This document shows positions 8,412 to 15,496 of a stretch of DNA of 64,000 nt, piece by piece; position 1 is the stretch's first letter; each line of letters begins with the position of its first letter. A program made the position numbers and the translations under genes. This stretch comes from Candidatus Desulfosporosinus nitrosoreducens (lineage in GTDB: Bacteria; Bacillota; Desulfitobacteriia; Desulfitobacteriales; Desulfitobacteriaceae), in contig NZ_JAVHUW010000047.1 of NCBI RefSeq assembly GCF_030954495.1, forward strand, positions 35,891 to 99,890. Direction: 5' to 3'. The notes beneath the pieces are model-generated. The model did no database searches, was not told the origin of the DNA, and saw only the letters and a list, made by a program, of their open reading frames with translations.

Positions 8412-9199
8412 GGACAGGAATCCTCCTTCGCGGCGGGCAGGGCCTCTTCTTCGCCAAGATGGTGCGGCCAGGGAAGGCCCGAAAATGTTTTGGTTAAAAT
8501 TTCCGGTGTCAGGACCTTTTCTGGCGGACCAAAGGCGATAATCCGCTCGTTTAAGCATAAAATACGCCCAAAATGGTGAAAATCCAGGGCTAGGAGGTCG
8601 TGGGTGGTTGTCAGGGTTGTAATACCGTCCTCGTGCAGCAGTTCAAGAAGCTCGTAAATGCTCTGCTGAGTGGGAATATCCAGTCCTGTTGCCGGTTCGT
8701 CAAGCAGCAGGAGCTTAGATTCCTGAGCCAGTGCCCGGGCGATAAAAACGCGCTGCTGTTGCCCGCCTGAGAGCTGACCGATGGGACGTGCGGACATTTC
8801 AAGCATTTTCACCCGCCGCAAAGATTCCTGCACCACCTGATGGTCCTCTTTGCGGGCAAAACGCAGCGGGCCAAGGCGGCCGACGCGTCCCAACATGACT
8901 ACCTCGTAGACTGAGATGGGAAATTCCTTATCGATGGATTTCAGTTGGGGGACATAGCCGATTTGGTGCCGGCGGCGCCAGGAGCGCTGAGGTTTTCCGC
9001 CGAAAACCTTAACACTCCCCCGGGTGGGTTTGTTCAGTCCCACGATGCTGCGGAGGAAAGAGGTTTTGCCGGAGCCGTTGGGCCCGATAATGCCAATGCA
9101 GGAACCTTGAGGAATTCGGATGTGAATATCATTAAGGATTTGACGCTCACCATAGTTTAGGAAAAAGTGGTCAAATTCAATGACATGGTTATCGGACAT
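8396..9199 (-). CDS. znuC: Metal ABC transporter ATP-binding protein
   Basis: 267 residues. Walker A GPNGSGKTS near residue 40, Q-loop in YVPQLKS, signature LSGGQQQRV near residue 145, Walker B LLLLDEPATGLD and the switch histidine in TTTHD. Closest in type to ZnuC/MntB ATPases of the zinc/manganese import family. The short tail ends CPCTCS, a cysteine-rich end that is unusual but may be neutral. Lies 27 bases after znuA and overlaps znuB by 16 bases. Confidence 0.92.
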   Translation of the reverse strand: MSDNHVIEFDHFFLNYGERQILNDIHIRIPQGSCIGIIGPNGSGKTSFLRSIVGLNKPTRGSVKVFGGKPQRSWRRRHQIGYVPQLKSIDKEFPISVYEVVMLGRVGRLGPLRFARKEDHQVVQESLRRVKMLEMSARPIGQLSGGQQQRVFIARALAQESKLLLLDEPATGLDIPTQQSIYELLELLHEDGITTLTTTHDLLALDFHHFGRILCLNERIIAFGPPEKVLTPEILTKTFSGLPWPHHLGEEEALPAAKEDSCPCTCS

Positions 9200-9226
9200 G
9201 TGCTTGGAACCTACTCTCTTTATTCG

Positions 9227-10132
9227 TTATTTTAGAGCCGAGACAATAGCGGTGGTATTGGATTTCATCATCGCTATATAAGAATTGGAATCCGGCGTAT
9301 CTCCCAGAGTATCATCGTGAAGAGAATCTATAAATTTCACGCCGGTTTCGGCAGCCAGCTGCTGTGCTAATTTGGGATTAAATCCCGCTTCGCTGAATAC
9401 GGCGTGAATATTCTGCTCCCGAATCAGCTTAATGAGATCGGCATAGTCTTTGGCAGAAGGTTCGGCTTCACCGGTGTGAAGCAAAGGCTGGACAAAGACC
9501 AGGCCATATTGTTTGGCGTAATAGACCCAGGCGTCGTGCAGAACGACCATTTTGCGCGATTCGGGCGGAAGGCTGGAGATTTGGGTTCGAATCCACTGGT
9601 CCAGGTTCGTCAGTTCCGCAAGGTAGGCGGCGGCGTTTTGTGTAAAATATTGTTTGTCTTCAGGATAAGTTTGCGCCAATTGATCGCGAATTGTTTCAAC
9701 ATAATGTTTGGCATTTTCCACATCAAGCCAGAGATGAGGATTGCCCTCTCCGCCTTGATCTTTACCTAAAATGGTCAGGCCGTCGGCTAAAACAACGGTA
9801 CGGAGGTTAGGATTCGCAGCGTTGGAGATAATTTTATTTAAATAGACTTCTTCCCCCACTCCGTTGGCAAAAAAAAGGCTGGCAGCGGCAACTTCGCGCA
9901 CATCGGCAGGTTTAGGTTCGAATTCATGAGGATCGCTTCCGGCAGGCACGAGATTGATTACTTTAATTTTGTCCCCGCCCACTTGGCGTATCAGATCTGC
10001 CAGGGGAGAAATACTTGTCACGACGGTTCGGGATTGAACGGTTGCTGCGGGAGCCTGGGGACTGCAGCCGTTAAGTAAGATCAGGGAACTAAGGGCAAGA
10101 ACCAGTAAAAGGCAATAACGTTTGGGGACCAT
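9227..10132 (-). CDS. znuA: Metal ABC transporter substrate-binding lipoprotein
   Basis: 301 residues. Signal peptide with lipobox LLNGC, so it is lipid-anchored outside the membrane. Conserved metal ligands are visible: PHEFEPKP (first His), NPHLWLD (second His), and later VLHDAWVYYA and FSEAGFNP. The His/acid-rich loop typical of high-affinity ZnuA is very short here. Zinc is favoured because a Fur-family gene with Zur features ends the operon, but manganese is possible. The start is ATG 10132, with AAGGAG at 10141-10146 eight bases before; the upstream GTG overlaps that site. The leader carries a 10-bp inverted repeat that includes the ribosome site. Confidence 0.88.
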   Translation of the reverse strand: MVPKRYCLLLVLALSSLILLNGCSPQAPAATVQSRTVVTSISPLADLIRQVGGDKIKVINLVPAGSDPHEFEPKPADVREVAAASLFFANGVGEEVYLNKIISNAANPNLRTVVLADGLTILGKDQGGEGNPHLWLDVENAKHYVETIRDQLAQTYPEDKQYFTQNAAAYLAELTNLDQWIRTQISSLPPESRKMVVLHDAWVYYAKQYGLVFVQPLLHTGEAEPSAKDYADLIKLIREQNIHAVFSEAGFNPKLAQQLAAETGVKFIDSLHDDTLGDTPDSNSYIAMMKSNTTAIVSALK

Positions 10133-10137
10133 GGGGC

Positions 10138-10174
10138 ACACTCCTTAATGATATATTATTTCAATAAGGAGTGT
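10138..10174. promoter_or_regulatory. Inverted repeat and AT-rich core in the znuA leader
   Basis: ACACTCCTTA at 10138-10147 and TAAGGAGTGT at 10165-10174 are perfect inverted copies 17 bases apart. The left arm holds the znuA Shine-Dalgarno sequence (minus strand), so in mRNA the hairpin would hide it. The core includes TAATGATATATTA, loosely like Fur/Zur-type boxes. Either RNA-level control or a Zur operator fits; neither is proven. Confidence 0.4.
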
Positions 10175-10250
10175 AATACAGGAACTGGCAAATGTCAAAC
10201 GTCGCAGACTGCGGGAGCTTGGCAAAGCATTAGCCGAAAGTTAACGGCAG

Positions 10251-10259
10251 TGGTATAAT
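10251..10259 (+). promoter_or_regulatory. Extended -10 promoter of the isomerase gene
   Basis: TGGTATAAT at 10251-10259 is a perfect extended -10 (TGnTATAAT). No good -35 lies 17 bases upstream, as is usual for this class. It drives the gene starting at 10302. Confidence 0.6.
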
Positions 10260-10301
10260 TTAAAAGGATAAATAAGCCAAAACATAAAGGAGGTCACACT
10301 C

Positions 10302-10814
10302 GTGACAAATGAAAGCACTCAAGATTTAGACCAAGCTAAAAATCCAATCGTCACCATTGAAATGGAAAACGGCAACATCATTAAAATTGAACTCTATCCT
10401 GACATAGCTCCGGAGACGGTCAAGAACTTTGTCACTCTTGTATCGGAAGGTTTCTATGACGGTCTTATTTTCCATAGAGTTATTCCTTCCTTTATGATTC
10501 AAGGGGGAGATCCCAATGGAACCGGTATGGGAGGAAGCAAGCAAACGATTCGGGGAGAGTTCACGGCTAATGGCGTTAAAAACGATTTGCGGCATGACCG
10601 TGGCGTTATCTCCATGGCCCGTACCTCCAACCCGAATTCGGCCAGTTCTCAATTCTTTATTGTAGTCAAAGCTGCGACTCATTTGGACGGGCAATATGCT
10701 TCCTTCGGAAAAGTCATTGAAGGTATGGAGGAAGTTGACCGTATTGTCAACGTGCCGAGGGATCGGGCAGACAAGCCTGCAGAAGACCAAAGAATGAAAA
10801 AGGTAACTCTCTAG
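10302..10814 (+). CDS. Cyclophilin-type peptidyl-prolyl cis-trans isomerase
   Basis: 170 residues, single cyclophilin domain without signal peptide, so cytoplasmic. It catalyses cis-trans isomerisation at X-Pro bonds during folding. Visible family motifs: GFYDGLIFHRVIPSFMIQGG with the catalytic Arg in FHRV, GVISMAR, and NSASSQFFIV. The TGMGG and HLDGQYASFGKV loops are intact. Start is GTG 10302 with AAAGGAGG 8 bases before. It has its own extended -10 promoter and a GC-rich terminator, so it appears monocistronic. Confidence 0.95.
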   Translation: MTNESTQDLDQAKNPIVTIEMENGNIIKIELYPDIAPETVKNFVTLVSEGFYDGLIFHRVIPSFMIQGGDPNGTGMGGSKQTIRGEFTANGVKNDLRHDRGVISMARTSNPNSASSQFFIVVKAATHLDGQYASFGKVIEGMEEVDRIVNVPRDRADKPAEDQRMKKVTL

Positions 10815-10855
10815 GAGCCTTTCTCGGTCGGGTAATTTGCACTATAGCGGAAAGG

Positions 10856-10875
10856 GAGGGCCCGGCCCTCTTTTT
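10856..10875 (+). terminator. Terminator after the isomerase gene
   Basis: GAGGG and CCCTC arms around CCCGGC, followed by TTTTT at 10871-10875. Confidence 0.85.
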
Positions 10876-10898
10876 CCCTCTAAAGAGGAGATAGTGTT

Positions 10899-11801
10899 AT
10901 GTTCGATTTGCTGCGTTTATATGCTCAGGTTGTAGAGGAACAGAGTTTTACGGTTGTCGCCCGCAAACTGGAGATAAGCCAGCCGGCCGTTTCCAATCAA
11001 ATGCGGGCGCTCGAAGAGAAGCTGGGAGTTAAGCTGCTTTATCGCAAAGGCAAGGGGTTTGCTTTAACTCAGGAAGGCGAGATCTTATACCGGCATGCCA
11101 AACATATCCTGGATGCCTGGGCTGACTTGATACAAGAAATCGGAAACTCCGAACGAGTTATGAGCGGAAAAATACATATCGGAGCTTCCCACATTCCCGG
11201 GGAATACCTGCTGCCGGCTTATTTAGCTTCTTTTCGCCAGCTATATCCGGATATAACCTTTAAATTGACGATCGGAGACAGCCTGGAGATCGCGGAAAAG
11301 GTTGTGGCCCACGAAGTGGATTTTGCTGTGGTTGGAGCGGTCTTTGATACGGAAAAACTGACTTCCGAATATTGGCTGAAAGACGAGTTGGTTTTATTGG
11401 CGGCCAAAGATCATCCGCTTTGTTCGGAGCCTAGCACGAATCTGCGCGCCCTGCAAGCCTGTCCGATGGTTCTGCGGGAAAGCGGCTCGGGCCACCGCAG
11501 GGCTTTTGAAGAGGCCCTTGTCAAACGAGGGCTGGATTTGAATGATTTTAATGTAGTACTGGAAGTAGGAAGTACAGAGGGGGTTAAAAACTCCGTACGT
11601 TCCGGATTAGGCTATTCCTTTTTATCCAGACATGCCATTGAGCACGGAGAAAAATTCGGTTTGGTTGAAATAACCGTTGCTGATTTTAAACTTGAGCGTG
11701 GGTTTTACCTTTTAACTCGCCGCAATAAATCTCTTCCCAGCATAGCGGAGGAGTGTTACAGGTATTTGCTCAATCAGAAACCGGATCAGATAAGTGAGTG
11801 A
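10899..11801 (+). CDS. LysR family transcriptional regulator
   Basis: 300 residues: N-terminal winged helix (FDLLRLYAQVVEEQSFTVVARKL, then ISQPAVSNQMRALEEKLG as recognition helix) and a C-terminal periplasmic-binding-like effector domain from about residue 90. The IHIGASHIPGEYLLP start of the effector domain resembles the CysL/CbbR-like and selenium-metabolism-associated LysR branches. Its usual target would be a divergent neighbour, but the adjacent genes point the same way, so the regulon cannot be inferred. AAAGAGGAG precedes ATG 10899. Confidence 0.9.
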   Translation: MFDLLRLYAQVVEEQSFTVVARKLEISQPAVSNQMRALEEKLGVKLLYRKGKGFALTQEGEILYRHAKHILDAWADLIQEIGNSERVMSGKIHIGASHIPGEYLLPAYLASFRQLYPDITFKLTIGDSLEIAEKVVAHEVDFAVVGAVFDTEKLTSEYWLKDELVLLAAKDHPLCSEPSTNLRALQACPMVLRESGSGHRRAFEEALVKRGLDLNDFNVVLEVGSTEGVKNSVRSGLGYSFLSRHAIEHGEKFGLVEITVADFKLERGFYLLTRRNKSLPSIAEECYRYLLNQKPDQISE

Positions 11802-11897
11802 AGAAATTTCTCCGGCTGATATAGCCCTGATCAAGCGTTTATTTTCCGCTGGTTTTGGCCTTTTAGCTAGAATTATTATAGTTATTTTCACGTATCT

Positions 11898-11911
11898 TAT
11901 AGATATCTATA
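11898..11911. promoter_or_regulatory. 14-bp perfect palindrome before the DnaA-like gene
   Basis: TATAGATATCTATA is fully self-complementary and lies just downstream of a weak promoter (TTGGCC 11855-11860, 16 bp, TATAGT 11877-11882), about 25 bases before the start codon. Candidate operator for repression of the DnaA-like gene. Confidence 0.4.
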
Positions 11912-11935
11912 GAGGAGAGCAAAGGAGAATCGTGT

Positions 11936-12913
11936 TTGGACTGGTTTTTGAGTGACTTCAATATTAAGGCCTGGCGGCTTGTGAAAAGCTATAGACCGGA
12001 AAAAGCTTCAAACATGGTCCTTATCTATGGGCCTTTTGGCGTTGGCAAAACGACTCTCCTGAATTACCTGGAACGCCAATGGTTCAAGGAGGGGGGGATT
12101 TTGACAAATGCCGCCGCTTTTTCCCGTCAGTATGCTTACGCCTCCCAGGAAGGCAAGCTCTCTCAGTTCAGACAGCGCTATCGCACGACCCCCTTGCTGC
12201 TGATGGATGACTTGCAAGGTCTGGCAGGTAAAAAGCAAACCCTCGAAGAGCTCCATTATACCTATGAATATATCCTCCATAATGGCGGGAAGATGGTCGC
12301 GACCCTGGAAGCAGAGTCCTTGAATTTGGATTTTCTTGGCGAACGCTTGATGTCGCGCTTTTTAAGCGGCATTGTTCTGCCTCTGTCTCAGCCTCAAAAT
12401 CATGAAATCGCAGGTTTTGTGGCAGAATATTCCCGCGGCTTGAAGCTCTTTATGGACAATTTGCTTCCGGAACTGATTGCTCAGCGAACCGAAAACCTTA
12501 CAGACGCTAAAAAAGTCTTACATCAATTCATTGAGTTTGCCGAAAGCCGTAATGACGAGTTGAGTTTACAATGTTTCCTGGCTTATTGGCAAGAAAACGT
12601 GAGAACACAACGTGAAGCCCTTACCCCGCTGAATATTCTCCAGGCGACAGCGCAAGCCGCGCATCTCTCTGTTGAAGAATTACTCGGACCGACACAAAAG
12701 ATGATCGTTAATGAGGCCCGTCAGCTGGCAATTTACGCCATGCGAACTCTCTGCAAGATTTCTTATCCGGCTATAGCGGCTTATTTTAATCGCCGCCATT
12801 CCAGTATTATAACAGCGTATAAAAAAATGCAGGAAAAGTTGAGTCAGGATCAAGAATTAAAGCAACGCTATCAGGAAATCGCCAATCAATTTAAAGACAG
12901 TGAGAAGGAGTGA
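11936..12913 (+). CDS. DnaA-like ATPase with domains III and IV only
   Basis: 325 residues, about 120 shorter than DnaA. Residues 1-215 are the AAA+ domain: Walker A GPFGVGKTT (32-40), Walker B LLLMDDLQ (87-94), and LGERLMSRFLSGIVL (134-148) matching the DnaA arginine-finger region. Residues 230-325 match DnaA domain IV: an LSVEELLG segment, EARQLAIYAMRTL, and FNRRHSSIITAYKKM where DnaA has the DnaA-box signature. Domains I and II (DnaB/self-interaction and linker) are absent. It may compete with or regulate DnaA, or act as a transcription factor. Start is TTG 11936 with AAAGGAG 8 bases upstream. The stop lies 4 bases before pfkA, so the two are cotranscribed. Confidence 0.85.
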   Translation: MDWFLSDFNIKAWRLVKSYRPEKASNMVLIYGPFGVGKTTLLNYLERQWFKEGGILTNAAAFSRQYAYASQEGKLSQFRQRYRTTPLLLMDDLQGLAGKKQTLEELHYTYEYILHNGGKMVATLEAESLNLDFLGERLMSRFLSGIVLPLSQPQNHEIAGFVAEYSRGLKLFMDNLLPELIAQRTENLTDAKKVLHQFIEFAESRNDELSLQCFLAYWQENVRTQREALTPLNILQATAQAAHLSVEELLGPTQKMIVNEARQLAIYAMRTLCKISYPAIAAYFNRRHSSIITAYKKMQEKLSQDQELKQRYQEIANQFKDSEKE

Positions 12914-12917
12914 TTCA

Positions 12918-13889
12918 ATGTCAGGAGTGATTCAAAGAGTTGGAGTGCTTACAAGCGGCGGAGATGCGCCCGGCATGAATGCCGCCGTTCGTGCCGTCGT
13001 CCGTAAGGGAATTTTTCATGGTCTAAACGTTTTTGGCATAAACAGAGGGTATGAAGGACTAATTCATGGTGAAATTCATGAGATGAGCATTGGTTCTGTG
13101 GCGGATATTGTCTTAAGGGGCGGAACTGTCTTAAAAACTGCCCGCTCCGAGGAAATGAAAACCCTGGCCGGTCAGCAGAAAGCTTTAGCTCAATTGCGTA
13201 AGCTGGAGATTGACGCCTTGGTTGTGATTGGTGGAGACGGCTCTTTTCGCGGCGCCCAAACTCTTGCCGCTCAAGGAGTTCAGTTGGTGGGGGTTCCCGG
13301 TACTATTGACAATGACATTGCCGGAACCGAATTGACCATTGGCTTTGATACGGCGGTTAATACGGTGGTGGATGCCGTCGGCAAAATTCGTGATACAGCT
13401 TCCTCCCATGAGCGCACATTTATTGTGGAAGTTATGGGAAGAAATTGCGGAAACATTGCTTTGCAGGCGGGTTTAGCTTGTGGAGCGGAATCGATTTTGG
13501 TACCTGAAATTCCCTATGACTTAGATGAGATCAGCGATAAACTGAAACGCGGCCATCAAAGAGGCAAAAACCACAGTATTATTCTGGTTGCCGAAGGGGT
13601 AGGAAGCGCTTATAAAATTGGAGAGGAGCTGCACGCTCGTTCAGGCTTTGAGACTCGGATCACAGTTCTTGGACATTTGCAGCGCGGCGGCAACCCCAGC
13701 GCTCTCGACGCGGTGATTGCCGCCGCCATGGGGGGAAAGGCCATCGAAATTATTTTAGCCGGGGAAACGAATAGAATGACTGCTTACATTGATCAAACCG
13801 TAATTTCCCGCCCGCTTGAAGATGCTTATGGCAACCGCCGGCCTCTTAACCGCGAGCTTTATGATTTGGCCAATGAACTTTCGATCTAG
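12918..13889 (+). CDS. pfkA: ATP-dependent 6-phosphofructokinase
   Basis: 323 residues, canonical bacterial PfkA size. It phosphorylates fructose 6-phosphate in glycolysis. Visible signatures: LTSGGDAPGMNAAVR at the N-terminus, GGDGSFRGA (ATP site), PGTIDNDIAGT with the catalytic Asp of TIDND, FIVEVMGRNCG, and GHLQRGGNPSALDA near the C-terminus. GGD rather than the PPi-type GGDD pattern argues for ATP use. Start is ATG 12918, AAGGAG at 12905-12910 lying inside the end of the DnaA-like gene. Followed by pgi after 45 bases: a small glycolytic cluster. Confidence 0.96.
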   Translation: MSGVIQRVGVLTSGGDAPGMNAAVRAVVRKGIFHGLNVFGINRGYEGLIHGEIHEMSIGSVADIVLRGGTVLKTARSEEMKTLAGQQKALAQLRKLEIDALVVIGGDGSFRGAQTLAAQGVQLVGVPGTIDNDIAGTELTIGFDTAVNTVVDAVGKIRDTASSHERTFIVEVMGRNCGNIALQAGLACGAESILVPEIPYDLDEISDKLKRGHQRGKNHSIILVAEGVGSAYKIGEELHARSGFETRITVLGHLQRGGNPSALDAVIAAAMGGKAIEIILAGETNRMTAYIDQTVISRPLEDAYGNRRPLNRELYDLANELSI

Positions 13890-13934
13890 TCCATAAGTCA
13901 TAAGGCCTTAAATTTCTGAAAGGTGGGGGTTTTT

Positions 13935-15359
13935 ATGATGTCGCTTAATAAATCTAAACTGACGATAGATTATACGGGGATGATGCATTCGGACCAAAAC
14001 CCTAAAGGACTCCTGAAAAAAGAATTACAAGGACTTCAGCCTTTATTGGACAAGGCAGAGGCCGCCCTCGCGGTCTTGCGGGAGACAGGGAAACTGGATT
14101 TTTCCAAGCTTCTGCCTGAGATGCAGACCCAGCTTCCAGAAATAAAGGCTTATGCCGACCAGGTCGCTTCTAGATTTGAAAACTTTGTTGTTTTGGGGAT
14201 TGGCGGTTCTGCCCTTGGGCCTTTGGCTGTTCAGCAAGCCTTGAAGCATTATTATTATAATGAGTTAACAGCGGAAAACCGCTCTTACCGGCCTCGCTTT
14301 TATGTCCTGGACAATATCGATCCCGTCCGTTTTCAGGAATTATGCCAAGTCCTTGATCCCGGCAAAACCTTGTTTAATGTGATTTCCAAATCAGGCAATA
14401 CTGCGGAGACGATGGCCCAATTCCTGATTGTCCGCGACAATTTGCGCCGTCTTTGCGGAGAAAGCTATGCGGAGCATATTGTGGTGACAACGGATCAGGA
14501 AAAGGGCAATCTTTTGCCGATTGCCCTCAAGGAAGGGTTTAAACGTTTTGTCATTCCCCGGGGCATTGGAGGCCGCTTTTCTGAATTGACTCCGGTTGGG
14601 CTGCTGGCGGCAGCTATTTGCGGGATTGATGTCGAGGAACTTTTGGCAGGAGCCTGGGAAATGGACCAGTGGATTCGAGAAGCGAGAGATGTGTTTACCA
14701 ATCCGGCGCAATTAAAGGCAGCTCTAGCTTATCTTTCCTGGCAAAAAGGAAAAAATATTTCAGTCTTTATGCCTTATGTGGACGGTCTGAAAACGATGGC
14801 CGATTGGTATGCTCAGTTGTGGGCTGAAAGCTTGGGAAAACGCCGGAATCGCGGGGGAGAGGTGGTCTCTCTGGGGCAAACCCCTGTGAAGGCTTTGGGC
14901 GTGACAGACCAGCATTCTCAAGTCCAATTGTACACTGAAGGGCCCGACGACAAGACAGTCACTTTTGTAACCCTCGATAAATTTAAGTTCAGTCAGGAGA
15001 TCCCTATCGACCGTGATTTGCCGGAGGATATTCAATTTTTGGGAGGCCGCACGTTAGAGGAACTGCTGTTTGCGGAACAAAAAGCGACGGAGTACGCGCT
15101 TACTTTAGCGGGGCGGCAGCATCAGAAAATCATTCTTTCGGCGTTAAATGCTCATGCCGTCGGCCAACTGTTGCTGCTGCTGGAATGGGAGACTGCTTAT
15201 ATGGGTGAGCTGCTGAACATCAATGCCTTTGATCAGCCGGGTGTGGAGGAAGGAAAAAACGGCACTTACGCTTTAATGGGACGCGCAGGCTATGAGAGAA
15301 AGAAACAGGACATAGAGAAGTATGGTCAAGAAAAATACGTATTAACCCCAACTATGTAA
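13935..15359 (+). CDS. pgi: Glucose-6-phosphate isomerase
   Basis: 474 residues. Interconverts glucose 6-phosphate and fructose 6-phosphate. Motifs: VVLGIGGSALGPLAV near residue 75, VISKSGNTAETMAQF, GIGGRFSELTPVGLL with the sugar-phosphate binding Arg, and a C-terminal QPGVEEGKN with the catalytic Lys region. Shorter than the 550-residue enterobacterial form, as is normal in Firmicutes. ATG 13935 is preferred because AAAGGTGG lies about 9 bases upstream; the in-frame GTG 13923 is part of that site. Directly follows pfkA and ends at a 14-bp hairpin. Confidence 0.95.
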   Translation: MMSLNKSKLTIDYTGMMHSDQNPKGLLKKELQGLQPLLDKAEAALAVLRETGKLDFSKLLPEMQTQLPEIKAYADQVASRFENFVVLGIGGSALGPLAVQQALKHYYYNELTAENRSYRPRFYVLDNIDPVRFQELCQVLDPGKTLFNVISKSGNTAETMAQFLIVRDNLRRLCGESYAEHIVVTTDQEKGNLLPIALKEGFKRFVIPRGIGGRFSELTPVGLLAAAICGIDVEELLAGAWEMDQWIREARDVFTNPAQLKAALAYLSWQKGKNISVFMPYVDGLKTMADWYAQLWAESLGKRRNRGGEVVSLGQTPVKALGVTDQHSQVQLYTEGPDDKTVTFVTLDKFKFSQEIPIDRDLPEDIQFLGGRTLEELLFAEQKATEYALTLAGRQHQKIILSALNAHAVGQLLLLLEWETAYMGELLNINAFDQPGVEEGKNGTYALMGRAGYERKKQDIEKYGQEKYVLTPTM

Positions 15360-15385
15360 TTTTACTGTGTAATTGTGTGATTTTA

Positions 15386-15431
15386 AAACAAACCTCTACG
15401 TTATCTCAGCGGGGTAAGTAGAGGTTTGTTT
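15386..15431 (+). terminator. Hairpin after pgi
   Basis: AAACAAACCTCTAC at 15386-15399 pairs with GTAGAGGTTTGTTT at 15418-15431 (14 bp, 18-base loop). The U-rich end lies in the stem, so it may work in both directions. Confidence 0.7.
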
Positions 15432-15496
15432 ATGTCTTAGTTTAGAGAAGGATTTTAGATATTAAGGTCGAATTTATTCCTAAAGAGGTGAAACGA

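Noticed and set aside
9586..9602. GGTTCGAATCC string like a tRNA T-arm
   Set aside because: It lies within znuA coding sequence and no acceptor or anticodon stem fits around it.
11936..12913. Origin of replication next to a dnaA gene
   Set aside because: The protein is a truncated DnaA paralogue, no cluster of TTATNCACA boxes is visible, and no dnaN or recF is nearby.
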